A stretch of DNA of 64,000 nt from Polyangiaceae bacterium. Lineage in GTDB: Bacteria; Myxococcota_A; Polyangia; Polyangiales; Polyangiaceae. Numbering within the stretch: the stretch's first letter is position 1; the number at the start of each line of letters is the position of its first letter. The translations under genes and the position numbers were made by a program. The notes beneath the pieces were generated by a model that saw only the letters and a list, made by a program, of their open reading frames with translations, ran no database searches and was not told the DNA's origin. Where the stretch lies: positions 868,001-932,000 of the forward strand of contig JABTUA010000002.1 in NCBI GenBank assembly GCA_015075635.1, in the 5' to 3' direction. Below are positions 7,934-17,570 of the stretch, in pieces.

Positions 7934-9400
7934 ATGCGCTCTTCCCGTGCCGACCGCGGCGACCTGATCTTCACGCTCGCCGTGGCCTTGGTCGCGCTCC
8001 TGCCGCGGCTGTTCGTCGCCATCGCGTGGGCGCGGGAGCCGGTCTGGGACGGTCACTACTACCACTTCGGCGCCACGCGCATCGCGTCTGGCCTGGGCTA
8101 CTCCGAAGACGTGCTGATCGCGGGTCAGGCCGTGTGGAAGCCCTGGTGTCACTACCCGGTGGGCCTCTCCGGCTTTCTCGGCCTCGTCTACAAGGTCTTC
8201 GGCACCGGCATCGGCGTCGCGCCGGTCGTCAACGCCGTGCTCGGCGCGCTGCTCGTCGCCGTGGTGCACCGCCTCGCGCGCCAGTACCTGAGCGAGCGCC
8301 GCGCGCGCGTCGCCGCCACCCTGGCCGCGCTCCACCCCGGTCTCATCGCCTACTCCGCGGTGGTGATGACGGAGCCCTTGGCCGCGCTCCTTCTGGCCAG
8401 CGCCGCGCTGGTCGCCGCGCTGTTCGGACCGCGTTGGCTCGGCGCGGTGGCCGCGGGGCTCGTGCTCGGGCTCGCCACCCTGGTCCGGCCCTCGACCTTG
8501 CTCGCGGCGCCGCTCATCGCGGTGATGGGGCCGCGCCCGTGGTGGAAGGCGCTCGCTCGTGCGGCCATCGCCACCGGCTTGGCGCTCGTGGTCGTCTCGC
8601 CGTGGACGCTGCGCAACTGCCGGGTCATGGACGGCTGCGCCCTGGTCAGCACCAACGGCGGCTGGAACCTGGCCATCGGCGCCATCAGCGACACGGGACG
8701 CTTCGACACGCTGCGCGCCAGCGACGGCTGCCCCATCGTGACGGGCCAGGTGCAGCAAGATCGCTGCTGGGCCGCCGTCGGCCGCGCGCGCATCAAGGCC
8801 GATCCCGTGCGCTGGCTGGGGCTCATTCCCAAGAAGCTCGGCCACACCTTCGACCACGAGTCCTTCGCCATCGAGTACCTGCGCGAGGCGGACCCGGCGT
8901 CCTGGCCCGAGGCGCGTCGCGTCGCGGGCCGAGGTTTGCTCACCCTGTTCCACCGCTTGCTCTTGGTGGCCGCCGCCCTCTCGGTCGTGACCAACGTCAG
9001 CGTCAGGAGCCGCGAGAGCAAGAAGCAATACGCGCAGTGGGGTCTGTTCCTGCTGGTCGTCGCCGGCACGACCTACGGCTTCGCCGACATCCGCCACCCG
9101 TTCTTCTGGCTGCCCGCGCTCCTGCCGCTCGCCGCGCTCCTGCCGCTGCCGGGTCGCCCGCGCCACGGCCCGGTCGGGCGCTACCTCTACTGCCTGCTCG
9201 CCGCCACCGCGCTCACCCACGCCGTGTTCTTCGGCGACGACCGCTATCACCTGGTGGTGACGCCGGTGCTCTGCCTCCTGGCGGCAGCGGCGCTCCGGCG
9301 GGAGGGTGAGGCGAGCGCGGTGGAATTACTCACCAACCGTGAACCGCCGGGCGTGCCCGCTCCACCACACCCGACGTCCGTGGTCCGCACGCCTCGCTGA
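7934..9400 (+). CDS. GT39/ArnT-like membrane glycosyltransferase
   Basis: 488 residues with about ten predicted membrane helices. The N-terminal loop contains WDGHYYHFGATRI, typical of GT-C enzymes where an acidic residue in the first external loop is catalytic (D48 region). Further features are VVMTEPLAALLLA and TLVRPSTLL, standard in the GT39/PMT-like family, and a conserved DIRHPFFWLPALLPLAAL helix near the end. It would transfer sugars from polyprenyl-phosphate donors on the outer face of the inner membrane. It lies 18 bp after the ParA-fusion gene, so a common transcript is likely. Acceptor unknown. Confidence 0.8.
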   Translation: MRSSRADRGDLIFTLAVALVALLPRLFVAIAWAREPVWDGHYYHFGATRIASGLGYSEDVLIAGQAVWKPWCHYPVGLSGFLGLVYKVFGTGIGVAPVVNAVLGALLVAVVHRLARQYLSERRARVAATLAALHPGLIAYSAVVMTEPLAALLLASAALVAALFGPRWLGAVAAGLVLGLATLVRPSTLLAAPLIAVMGPRPWWKALARAAIATGLALVVVSPWTLRNCRVMDGCALVSTNGGWNLAIGAISDTGRFDTLRASDGCPIVTGQVQQDRCWAAVGRARIKADPVRWLGLIPKKLGHTFDHESFAIEYLREADPASWPEARRVAGRGLLTLFHRLLLVAAALSVVTNVSVRSRESKKQYAQWGLFLLVVAGTTYGFADIRHPFFWLPALLPLAALLPLPGRPRHGPVGRYLYCLLAATALTHAVFFGDDRYHLVVTPVLCLLAAAALRREGEASAVELLTNREPPGVPAPPHPTSVVRTPR

Positions 9401-9446
9401 ATTCTCGGAAGTTCTGGCCGGCATGGAGGTTGCTGGCGTCCGGCGC

Positions 9447-9917
9447 ATGAAGCACTGGGGAATGCTCCTGTTCCTGATCACGAGCGGTTGTGCCACGGGT
9501 CCGACCGCGTACCGCGCCCACTTCGCCTCGGAGACCGAGGCGGAGGGCGTGCGTGCCTGCGTCGACGCTTGCCGGCAGTCCAGCTACGACGGCGACAACC
9601 CTCACCTCTGCCTGGCGGCCTGTCCGGGGTTCTCGTCGCGCCGCGGGGACCGCTGCACACCCGGCGGCGAAGCGCCCGGGACGTTGTGCGTCACCGTAGA
9701 GGATCGCCTCGTCCCGAGCGAGGCGTTCTGGAGCGCCGTCTTCGAGGCCGCGCTCGACGAGGCGCTGGCCGACCGCGAGCCCGACTCGAGCGACGAGCCC
9801 GCGGGCGACTCCGCCGGCGAGACCCGGGCGACCGCGCGGGACACCCGGGCGCACACCCCCGCGCGACCGTCGTCGCGGGGATCGGCGACGCGGGAGAGGC
9901 GACGCTCGAGCCGGTAG
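9447..9917 (+). CDS. small predicted lipoprotein
   Basis: 156 residues. I start at MKHWGMLLFLITSGCATG, because this gives a signal peptide with lipobox ITSGC; an in-frame ATG at 9423 would only add a non-hydrophobic leader. The mature part has four to six cysteines (RACVDACRQSS, HLCLAAC) likely paired in disulfides, then an acidic, Ser/Thr/Arg-rich disordered tail. No family recognised. It is convergent with the large membrane protein downstream, whose stop lies 10 bp away. Confidence 0.65.
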   Translation: MKHWGMLLFLITSGCATGPTAYRAHFASETEAEGVRACVDACRQSSYDGDNPHLCLAACPGFSSRRGDRCTPGGEAPGTLCVTVEDRLVPSEAFWSAVFEAALDEALADREPDSSDEPAGDSAGETRATARDTRAHTPARPSSRGSATRERRRSSR

Positions 9918-9927
9918 TCCCCGGGGC

Positions 9928-12600
9928 CTACCTCGCCATCACCCGTCCCCAAGCCCGCGACGGATCGTGCCAGCCGTACAGGCGTGGGATCAGGAGGTCC
10001 GTGTGTGCGCGCTTGAACTCGGTCAGCATGTTGTCGTCCGTGATTGTCTGAAGGTCGGCGCTGGCCCTCAGCTCCTCACCGCGGTCGTGCAGCGACGACG
10101 ACGCCAGGCGCTCCGTGGTCTCGGCATTCAGCAAGCGGCGCCCGCCCTCGAGGAAGAGCTCCAGGTTCTTGCGTCGCTCGTCCCGGGTCAGATCGATCGG
10201 CGACGCGCTGGCGGCCACGAAGTTCGAGAACCTCACGACGTACCTGAAGGCTGTCGCAGCGGTGTACGCGGCATCGGGCGAGCCAGTCGTGTTGTAGTAA
10301 ATCACCCCGCCTGGCTCGAGATGACTCCGGCAGAGCTCGAGGAACTCCCGCGACAACAGATTCGTCGCGTTGCTTCGATAGTGCTGCACAGTGTTCATGA
10401 GGATGAAGTCGAAGCGCGCATCAGGGTTTCGGCGCAGCCACCGGCGACCGTCGTCCCACGCGTATTCGATGCGCGAGTCGTCGAGTATCCCAGCTTGCCC
10501 GGCGTACTCGCGGATGAGCCTCGAGTAACCCGGGTTGAGCTCGACCACCGTGATCTGTTCGACGCTCCGGTGCGACGCAACCACACGCACCCACGAGCCA
10601 CTAGACAGACCGATGACCAGAACTCGTCGCGGCTTGCGGTGCAGGCTGGCGAGCATGTAGGCGCGCTCGATGGCGTTGGCGCCCGTGACTGGGTCGATGG
10701 TGAAGCGCCCGTCGTAGTTCCCGCCGCCGTAGATCACGTCCCCCGCCGGGTGTGCTTCCACAGCGAGCACCCCGCTGCGGTTCTGCACCACGCGCCGGAA
10801 GGGCTTCCTCGATTCGAAGCTGGCCCCGTACAGCAGCTTCTCGAAGAGTTCCGCGTACAGGCGGTCGTGGACCAACGGGATCGCCAACGCCAGCACCGCA
10901 GCGGCATACAGGACCGCCGCCCGCGCCGGGTCGCGACCGGGCCGAGCGGCCGTGATCGACAGGGTCCCCGCGCCGGCGAGGGTCGCGAGCGAGAGACCCA
11001 GCGAGCACTGCTCCAGGGTGAAGTGGTCGAATAGCACGAACGCGGTGACGAGCGGGCCTGCGGTGCAGCCGGCGACGTTCGCGACGTAGATCCAGGCGAC
11101 CGAGACGCCGGCCGCGGCGCCGCGTGCGGCCGCCACGTGCGAGAGGACAGGGAGCACTGCTCCGAGCAGGTACGCCCCGGCCCCGACCGCGAGGTACGCG
11201 ACCGGCAGGCCGGCGGACTTGCTCCATGACATGACCTGACCGACGAGCGGGATCGCCACGTAGGCCGCCACCCCCGCCACGAGCAGGCGACGCGCGAGCG
11301 CTCGAACGACGTCAGCTCCCGGCAGACCACAGAGGGCTTTCGCGTCACGCGCCCCGAGCGCAACACCGATCAGGAAGACGCCGAGCACGTGGCCGAACAC
11401 CTGCGGGATGCCGAGCATGGCGAAGCCGATGACTCGTACCCACAGGATCTCCTGGCTGAGCGAGACGAAGCCCACCAGGGCCGCCACGACGAGCACCCAC
11501 GCGGGTGGCAAAGAGCGGGCGGGCCGGGGCGACTTCTCGCGCTCGTCCGTGAGCTCCGCTTCGCGCTGGCGCTCGGTGCCGCGCAGGGCCCGGACCCGCG
11601 CCGCGATGCGCAGGACGAGCACCGCGACCGCGCAGTTCAGGAGCACCGCGACCCAGACGACGGCCTGGCGGCCGAGCATCACGAACAGAACGTCGACCGT
11701 CAGGAGGCTCGCGAGCGCCGCACCCAGCGTGTTGAGCCCATAGAGCCGCCCGACGGTAGCGCCGACGTGCGCGTCGTGCCGCGTGACGTGGGCGACCAGA
11801 ACGGGAAGCGTGGCTCCCATGAGCAGCGTCGGCAGAAGCAGCGAGCCAAACACCGCCGCTGCGACGCCCGCCATGGACAGGTGGAGCGTCCGCGCCGCGA
11901 TCGCCTCGATCAGAGGGATGCTGACGGCGCCGAACACGCCAATGGCGAGCTCGGCCCCCGCGAACAGCTCCGGCAGTCGCTTCGGGAAGCGCTCCGAGAC
12001 CCGCGCTCCCACGAGCGCGCCCAATCCGAGCCCGAGCATGAACACGGCCACGACGAGCGTCACGGACTCGATGTTGACGCCGTAGGCTGCGAACAAGACA
12101 CGCTGCCACACGATCTCGTAGACGAGGGCCGCCATCCCCGAGAGCGCGAAGAGCAACGCCAGGTGCGTGTCCGCTGTCGCCACATGATGTGCGCGAGGCC
12201 GAGCTCGCAGCACCAGTGCCACTTGGCCCGCCGCGAACGCGAGCAGCATCGCGTAGGCCACCGGGATCGAGACGTGGACGCCGGCGACACCGGCCAGCGG
12301 CAGGAGGAACGGGGAGTAGCTGGCGACCTCGAGTCGTTGGTAAGGCGAGTCCGGAAGGAGCGCGCCGGGCGAGAGCCGCCCGACCAGGGTCCGCGCGACG
12401 AATCGCAGCGCGACCAACGACGCGGCGCCCAGGGCGGCGCCTACGGCCAGTCGCGCCGCGAGCGCGCCTGGCTCGGGCGGACCGCTCGCGCCCCGCGCCC
12501 AGAGGTCCATGCCCACGAACGCCCCGGCGAGCGCGCCGAGCGCGCCAACGACGCCGGCGCGTGTCCACGCGACGACGTGTGTCGATCGTACGGTTCCCAT
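9928..12600 (-). CDS. fused membrane transporter-like/spermidine synthase-like protein
   Basis: 890 residues. The first about 600 hold some 14 hydrophobic helices of the fused MFS/spermidine synthase type (MAALVYEIVWQRVLF, VFMLGLGLGALVGA). The C-terminal 270 residues are a Rossmann aminopropyltransferase/methyltransferase-like domain: VLVIGLSSGSW (about residue 658), VVELNPGY, WDDGRRWLRR and FDFILMNTVQHYR. This architecture is widespread in myxobacteria; whether it makes polyamines, methylates or only binds a nucleotide is unsettled. The gene is followed by convergent small lipoprotein gene ends and is not obviously in an operon. Confidence 0.82.
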   Translation of the reverse strand: MGTVRSTHVVAWTRAGVVGALGALAGAFVGMDLWARGASGPPEPGALAARLAVGAALGAASLVALRFVARTLVGRLSPGALLPDSPYQRLEVASYSPFLLPLAGVAGVHVSIPVAYAMLLAFAAGQVALVLRARPRAHHVATADTHLALLFALSGMAALVYEIVWQRVLFAAYGVNIESVTLVVAVFMLGLGLGALVGARVSERFPKRLPELFAGAELAIGVFGAVSIPLIEAIAARTLHLSMAGVAAAVFGSLLLPTLLMGATLPVLVAHVTRHDAHVGATVGRLYGLNTLGAALASLLTVDVLFVMLGRQAVVWVAVLLNCAVAVLVLRIAARVRALRGTERQREAELTDEREKSPRPARSLPPAWVLVVAALVGFVSLSQEILWVRVIGFAMLGIPQVFGHVLGVFLIGVALGARDAKALCGLPGADVVRALARRLLVAGVAAYVAIPLVGQVMSWSKSAGLPVAYLAVGAGAYLLGAVLPVLSHVAAARGAAAGVSVAWIYVANVAGCTAGPLVTAFVLFDHFTLEQCSLGLSLATLAGAGTLSITAARPGRDPARAAVLYAAAVLALAIPLVHDRLYAELFEKLLYGASFESRKPFRRVVQNRSGVLAVEAHPAGDVIYGGGNYDGRFTIDPVTGANAIERAYMLASLHRKPRRVLVIGLSSGSWVRVVASHRSVEQITVVELNPGYSRLIREYAGQAGILDDSRIEYAWDDGRRWLRRNPDARFDFILMNTVQHYRSNATNLLSREFLELCRSHLEPGGVIYYNTTGSPDAAYTAATAFRYVVRFSNFVAASASPIDLTRDERRKNLELFLEGGRRLLNAETTERLASSSLHDRGEELRASADLQTITDDNMLTEFKRAHTDLLIPRLYGWHDPSRAWGRVMAR

Positions 12601-12703
12601 TCCAGCGAGCGTACGGAGCGGCCGCGAGGTGGAGAATGGTCACCGCTTCCAAAGCGCTTGGTCACTTGTTGCGAATGCTCATCGCGCAGTGATGCGTCAC
12701 AGG

Positions 12704-13096
12704 TCAGAAGCAGGAGCCGGCATCGCCTCCCGGCACGACGCGATAAGGCACGCGCTTCAGCGTGACCTCCCCGCCGGTCCAGGAGAGCTCGATCTCCTCG
12801 GCGGACACCTCGCGCACTGAGACGTCGAGGGTTGGTCCTTCGCCTCCTGCGCGCGGCCCGAGCCGGAGGGTCGTGTCCGACAAGCGGCTCCAGGCGTGCG
12901 GGTCGATCGGGAACAGGCACGTCTCCTGGTCATCGAGCGCTCCAGACAGGTGAAAGTAGGTGCGCTCGCTCGGTTCGGCATCCCCCCGCCGGACCCAAGC
13001 ACCCACTACGGGATCGTCGCCTCTTGGCTCACCCGAGTGGCAACCGAGCGAGAGCGCGGCGGCAAGCAGCACGAGGAATGCACGACGAGCCGTCAT
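12704..13096 (-). CDS. small lipoprotein, unknown function
   Basis: 130 residues with signal peptide and lipobox SLGC. The mature domain is about 110 residues, predicted mostly beta (GAWVRRGDAEPSERTYFHL, DTTLRLGP), with Cys pairs near the middle and C-terminus, lipocalin-like in feel but not recognised. Its ATG overlaps the stop of the upstream small lipoprotein gene as ATGA (13093-13096). It is the last gene of the operon that begins with the sigma-54 activator. Confidence 0.75.
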   Translation of the reverse strand: MTARRAFLVLLAAALSLGCHSGEPRGDDPVVGAWVRRGDAEPSERTYFHLSGALDDQETCLFPIDPHAWSRLSDTTLRLGPRAGGEGPTLDVSVREVSAEEIELSWTGGEVTLKRVPYRVVPGGDAGSCF

Positions 13097-13473
13097 GGCC
13101 CCGCCGTGAGCTCGAGCGAGTGACAGACACCGTCCTGCCGCCAGTGCAGGACGAGCCCGCCGTCCTCCGTGCGCTCGGTCTGAACGGTTTCGGGGGTGCC
13201 TCCATCATCGCTGGCCAGCGAAATCAGCGAGGCCGTCTCTCTCGAGAATGTCCCTTCGCCGAACAGGGTTCCTGAGTAGCAGCCATCGCCTGCGCAGCGT
13301 TGATTCCCCCCTTTGTAGACGTAGAAGCAGAGCTTCTCGTCGCCGCTGTACCAGCAGGTGAGGAGGGCGTCCTCCAGGGCCGCTGTGCCCCGCGCGTCAC
13401 CCGCCCTGCAGCTGAACAGGAGCGCTGCCCCCAATGAGGCGGCGAGGACCCCGCTCACCAGCGCGCGGACCAC
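13093..13473 (-). CDS. small lipoprotein, partner of the next gene
   Basis: 126 residues: signal peptide with lipobox LFSC, then a small Cys-rich beta domain (LLTCWYSGDEKLCFYVY, RCAGDGCYSG). Resembles its downstream neighbour in size and plan, so the two may be diverged duplicates or form a pair. The start lies inside the 3' end of the TPR/PEGA gene (19-bp overlap), and the stop overlaps the next start, so expression is coupled to the kinase operon. No family recognised. Confidence 0.75.
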   Translation of the reverse strand: MVRALVSGVLAASLGAALLFSCRAGDARGTAALEDALLTCWYSGDEKLCFYVYKGGNQRCAGDGCYSGTLFGEGTFSRETASLISLASDDGGTPETVQTERTEDGGLVLHWRQDGVCHSLELTAGP

Positions 13474-14858
13474 TGCCCTCGTATCCCGCTTGGGGTTGCC
13501 GTGATCGCCGGCTCGGTCGTCGCGTGCGGGCTCTCACCGGTGAGGTACAGCGCGGTGCCGGTCGTGAGCAGCACCGCTCCGCCCACGGCCAAGACGGCGC
13601 TGAGTAGGTCGAATTGCTTGATGGAGTCGCGCAAGTCGTCGTTCTGGACCTGTCGCTTCATGAGCGCCGGATCGCGGTACGGTGGCTTGGCCCAGGCTTC
13701 GTCCATGCGCGCCTGCCTCTCCTTCCAGGTCTGATACCGGTTGCTGTTCCAGTAGTAGATGCTCGCTCCTGCGACCGCCAGCCCGAGCCCCTGCGCCCCG
13801 AGCGCCCAGGCCCAGGTTCGTTGGGTCGCACGCGCGCGCAACGTCTCTTCGGTCGGGACGAGTCCCTCGCCGAGCGTCAGCGTCCTCCCGGCGGCGACCG
13901 ACACGTCGCCTTCCCAGGGCCTGTGCCCGGCTGCCGTCAGCTTCACTCGGTGCCGCCCGGGCGCGACGCGTCCGCCGGCGGGTAGCTCCCTTCCGTCCAC
14001 CCAGGCTCGCCCTGAGGCCGCCGGACCGACGAGCACGACGCGGCCCATCTTCCCCGAGCCCTTGGCCACGAGCTGACAGCGCGCCACCGACTCCACGCCT
14101 TTCGCCGCGAGCACCGAGTGCTCGGACGCGGCGTACCCCGCTCGCCGAAACGCGACGCGATGGGGACCCGGAGAGATCAGCATCGAGCTCAGTGGAGTGC
14201 GCGCCACCGCCACGTCGTCGAGGTATACGGTGGCGTCGGGAACTGGGCAGTCGATGCCTAGATGCACGCGCTCGCGGCTGGCCGACTTCGCCGGGTCGAG
14301 CCTGACTTGCAGTGACGTCACGGTGCGACCCTTCAGCTCGAGCGACCGGCGATCCGTACGATGACCGGCGTGCGTGATCACGAGCTCGTGCTTGCCCGCC
14401 GCCACGGTGATCGGCTCCGCGGCGGCGACGACGACACCGTTCAGGGTCACACGCGCCCCCCTGGGCTCCAGGTCGAGCACCAACGTCGCCAGGCGCGGCG
14501 CGAGCTCGTCGAGGACGCGCTGCGTCTCGGCGCGGCGTTCGGGTGTCACGGAGCTACCTGCTTCCCTCAGATAGCGCTCCAGGCTCTTCGCGGCCGCTAC
14601 CGAGCTGCCCATGGCGACGTGAGCCATGCCGATGTTGTAGAGAACCGCCGGGTGGGGATGCAGCGCGTAGGCTGCTTCGAGCTCCTCGAGCGCACCCGGG
14701 TACTTCTTCTGCTCGAGCAAGACTACGGCGCGGTCGAAGTGCGCTCGCGCCTCGTGCCGCTGTGTGTCGCCGCGCGCCGCGCTGGTTGCCAGCATTGCGC
14801 ACAGGCCCACGGCCCACGCCAGTCGCACGCCCACGGTCGCTGTTGCGGGTCGGCTCAT
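13455..14858 (-). CDS. TPR/PEGA secreted protein with two C-terminal membrane helices
   Basis: 467 residues: signal peptide (ATSAARG), TPR-like helices (about 30-120; HFDRAVVLLEQKKYPGALEELEAA), then three or four PEGA-type beta modules (LDLEPRGARVTLNGVVV; YLDDVAVARTPLSSMLISPGPH; WVDGRELPAGGRVAPGRH), and two membrane helices near residues 356-375 and 433-455. PEGA domains occur outside the membrane in proteins linked to kinases and are thought to sense the wall or other envelope states. The ATG overlaps the kinase stop as ATGA. It is probably the sensing or effector partner of that kinase. Confidence 0.85.
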   Translation of the reverse strand: MSRPATATVGVRLAWAVGLCAMLATSAARGDTQRHEARAHFDRAVVLLEQKKYPGALEELEAAYALHPHPAVLYNIGMAHVAMGSSVAAAKSLERYLREAGSSVTPERRAETQRVLDELAPRLATLVLDLEPRGARVTLNGVVVAAAEPITVAAGKHELVITHAGHRTDRRSLELKGRTVTSLQVRLDPAKSASRERVHLGIDCPVPDATVYLDDVAVARTPLSSMLISPGPHRVAFRRAGYAASEHSVLAAKGVESVARCQLVAKGSGKMGRVVLVGPAASGRAWVDGRELPAGGRVAPGRHRVKLTAAGHRPWEGDVSVAAGRTLTLGEGLVPTEETLRARATQRTWAWALGAQGLGLAVAGASIYYWNSNRYQTWKERQARMDEAWAKPPYRDPALMKRQVQNDDLRDSIKQFDLLSAVLAVGGAVLLTTGTALYLTGESPHATTEPAITATPSGIRGQWSARW

Positions 14859-16159
14859 TGGTAGGGGTTCTGCAGGTCGAAGCGTTGGCTCGCGCTCGGG
14901 GCAGCGCGCGCGGCGGCGGCGGGCGTCGCCGTCGGACGCGGCGGGCGGCGGCGCGGTGGCGCGGCGGCGCTTGGCGGCGGAGCCGACTCCGTCAGGGGTG
15001 CTTGCGACGCCGCCGCCGAGCTCGGCGCTTCCAACACTGGAAGCTGCTCGGGCCGGCCCGCAACCGGAGGCGCAGGCTCCGGTCCCGCCACCACTGGACT
15101 CGGGCGCAGCGACCAGGCGAGACCGCCCGCCAGCGTGCTTCCCGCGACGAACGCCAAAAGCGCGGGGCGCCAGCCCGCTCGCGCCGGCGCGAGGCCGATG
15201 GCGGCAGCGGCGCCGGAGCGCACGGTGTCGTCCGCTGCGCCCAGCTGTTGCGTGCCGAAAGGACCGTAGGCGGCGAGCGCTCGCTCCATCCGCTCGGCCG
15301 ACGCCGGTCGTACTTCGGGATCGGGGTCCATCGCGTCGTGGATGATCCTCGCGAGGCCTTCCGGAACCTCGGCGCGGAGCTCTCGGATCGGGACCGGGGC
15401 CTTGGAGAGGATGTGATAGATGATGGCGTTGTAGGTGTCGCCGGGGTGAGGTTTCTGTGCCGTCAGGAGCTCGTACAGGATCACACCGAGCGCATAGAGA
15501 TCCGCGCGGGTGTCGATGCGCCTCTCGCCGCGAGCCTGCTCCGGCGACATGTAATACGGAGTGCCGACGGCGGAGCCGGTAGTCGTTCCGCCGTTCTCGG
15601 CTCGGGGCTTGATGACCTTCGCGATCCCGAAATCGACGATCTTGACCAGATCGCGGCCGTCGCTGCTCCGGCACACGATCAGATTCGACGGCTTGATGTC
15701 GCGGTGCACGACGCCTGCGTGGTGCGCCACGGCCAGGCCGCGGCACGCCTGCTGCACGATCCCCACGGCGCGCGCCACCGGAAGCGGCCCTTCTGCGTCG
15801 AGCAGCGCCGCCAGGTTTTGACCGTCGAGGAATTCCATGACCAGGCACGGGGTTCCGTCTTCGTCGGGGGCGAAGTCGATCACGGTCGGAATGTGCTCGC
15901 TCTCGAGCGCTCCCGCGCTGAGCGCCTCTTGCTCGAAGCGTGCCAACAGCTTCGCGCTCGCGACCGTCCCTGCTCTGACGAACTTCACCGCGACCCGACG
16001 CCCGAGGCGGGTGTGTCGGGCCTCGTACACCGTGCCCATGCCGCCCTGGCCGAGCACCCGGACCACCTCGTATTGACCGAGCACCGTGCGCCCGACGCGC
16101 GCGTCGTGCCGCGCATCAGGGTCGTCGAGCCTGGTGGTGGCGTCGGCTGCGGGCTTCAT
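14855..16159 (-). CDS. Ser/Thr protein kinase, membrane-anchored
   Basis: 434 residues with a complete Hanks kinase: glycine loop LGQGGMGTV, K59 (VAVKF), HRDIKPSN (152-159), DFG (176-178), YMSPEQ activation-loop end. A single membrane helix lies about 318-340, and the external tail is Pro/Ala/Arg-rich and low complexity. All catalytic residues are intact. It sits between a sigma-54/FHA activator and a TPR/PEGA protein, with 4-bp ATGA overlaps on both sides. The obvious model is that phosphorylation creates a pThr site for the FHA domain of the activator; this is inference. Confidence 0.93.
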   Translation of the reverse strand: MKPAADATTRLDDPDARHDARVGRTVLGQYEVVRVLGQGGMGTVYEARHTRLGRRVAVKFVRAGTVASAKLLARFEQEALSAGALESEHIPTVIDFAPDEDGTPCLVMEFLDGQNLAALLDAEGPLPVARAVGIVQQACRGLAVAHHAGVVHRDIKPSNLIVCRSSDGRDLVKIVDFGIAKVIKPRAENGGTTTGSAVGTPYYMSPEQARGERRIDTRADLYALGVILYELLTAQKPHPGDTYNAIIYHILSKAPVPIRELRAEVPEGLARIIHDAMDPDPEVRPASAERMERALAAYGPFGTQQLGAADDTVRSGAAAAIGLAPARAGWRPALLAFVAGSTLAGGLAWSLRPSPVVAGPEPAPPVAGRPEQLPVLEAPSSAAASQAPLTESAPPPSAAAPPRRRPPRPTATPAAAARAAPSASQRFDLQNPYQ

Positions 16160-17535
16160 GCGTCGGACCGGTCATCCGGGTCTTCCGGAAAGCGCAGCGC
16201 GTCCAGATCGAAGTTACGCTTCTCGAGCACCCGGTAGGCCTGTTGCCGCGAGATCCCCACCGACGCACAGGCCTTCGACACGTTGCCCTTGTTGGCTTGG
16301 AGAGCGGAGGCGAGGCGGCCGAACAGCTCGTTGGCGCGCCGCTCGCGGCGACTCGTCGCGAGCTTCTGCGCGGGCGCCCGTGGTACCGCGCGGGGCGCGC
16401 TCCGGTGCTGCATCCTGGCAGGCAGGTGCTCCAGCCCGAGCCGGGGCTCGCTCCCGTGCAGGGCCAAAAGGCGGCGAGTCGTCTGAACCAGCTCCCTCAC
16501 GTTGTAGGGCCATTCGTGCGTGCACACGCGCTCAACGAGCTTCGGGTCCAGCTTCGGCGGCGAGCCCCCGGACTGGGCACGGAGCACCGCCTGGAAGATC
16601 GCAGCGGCGTCGCTGCGCCGCTGGCGCAAGGGCGGCAGGTCGATCGTCACGCCATCCAGCCGAGCATACAGGTCGCGGCGGAAGCGGCCCGCCTCGACCG
16701 CAGCAGGCAGCGGTTCCTGCGCAGCGACGACCAAGCGCACGTCCACCGGCACGGGGCGGGTCTCCCCGAGGGGTGTCACCTCTCGCTGCTCGATGGCCCT
16801 GAGCAGCTTGGCTTGGATCGGCAGCGGCAGCTCGATGACTTCGTCCAGAAACAGCGTGCCCGAGTGGGCGGCTCGGAAGTAGCCCGCGCTCTCCCGCGAC
16901 GCGCCGGTGAACGCGCCGCGCCGGTAGCCGAAGAGCTCGGCCTCGGCCAGGGACTCCGGCAGCGCCGCGCAGTTGACCGCCACGAAGGCTCCGGTGCGTG
17001 CGCTGAACGCGTGAAGCGCATTCGCGATGTGCTCCTTCCCCGTGCCGGTCTCGCCTTCGAGGATGATCGACAGCTCCGTCTTGGCTGCGCGGCGCACGGA
17101 GGCGAGGGCGGGCGCGAGGCCAGGGCCGGCGATCAAGCCGGGGCGAATCTCGCGCGGAGACTCGAGGTCCTTCGCGTCCGCGGCGGACTCGAGCACCCCG
17201 ACCCATTCGCCCACTCTGAGCACGCTGCCGATCTCGAGTGGAGCCTCGCTGACGCGCTCCCCGTCGACGAAGACGCCGTTCGTACTCCCCAGATCCTGGA
17301 GAATCCATATGGGGCCATCGCGCCGTAGGCGTGCGTGCTGGCGCGAGGTCTCGACGCCAGGCAGGACGACATCGCACTCTTCCCCTCGGCCCAGGGTGAG
17401 ATCGGCCTTCCGCCCCAGCGGTGTCAGCTGCACCGTGGGAAACACCCAACATACGCCCAGTGAGCCCACGCCCGACGCCCCGACACGCAGGTCACGTGAC
17501 GGGGCTGTGGTGTCCCCAGGTCGCAGCCTCTCCAT
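16156..17535 (-). CDS. sigma-54-dependent transcriptional activator with N-terminal FHA domain
   Basis: About 459 residues: FHA domain (about 40-115; LGRGEECDVV, SRQHARL, LGSTNG), AAA+ sigma-54 activator core with Walker A GETGTGKE, canonical GAFTGA loop (needed to contact sigma-54), FLDEVIELPLPIQAKLLRA, and a C-terminal Fis-type HTH (NKGNVSKACASVGISRQQAYRVLEK). FHA domains bind phosphothreonine, so activity is probably kinase-controlled. The start is uncertain: I use ATG 17535; ATG 17562 is also in frame. The stop overlaps the kinase ATG. Divergent from the two HTH genes that sit behind a sigma-54 promoter. Confidence 0.92.
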   Translation of the reverse strand: MERLRPGDTTAPSRDLRVGASGVGSLGVCWVFPTVQLTPLGRKADLTLGRGEECDVVLPGVETSRQHARLRRDGPIWILQDLGSTNGVFVDGERVSEAPLEIGSVLRVGEWVGVLESAADAKDLESPREIRPGLIAGPGLAPALASVRRAAKTELSIILEGETGTGKEHIANALHAFSARTGAFVAVNCAALPESLAEAELFGYRRGAFTGASRESAGYFRAAHSGTLFLDEVIELPLPIQAKLLRAIEQREVTPLGETRPVPVDVRLVVAAQEPLPAAVEAGRFRRDLYARLDGVTIDLPPLRQRRSDAAAIFQAVLRAQSGGSPPKLDPKLVERVCTHEWPYNVRELVQTTRRLLALHGSEPRLGLEHLPARMQHRSAPRAVPRAPAQKLATSRRERRANELFGRLASALQANKGNVSKACASVGISRQQAYRVLEKRNFDLDALRFPEDPDDRSDA

Positions 17536-17570
17536 CCTCCCGATCGCTCCCGAGACTACCATCGAGCTCG

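Noticed and set aside
6272-9250. Long minus-strand ORF opposite the ParA-fusion and glycosyltransferase genes
   Set aside because: High-G+C shadow ORF; Arg/His/Ala-rich composition, no motifs, and the plus strand carries clear domains.
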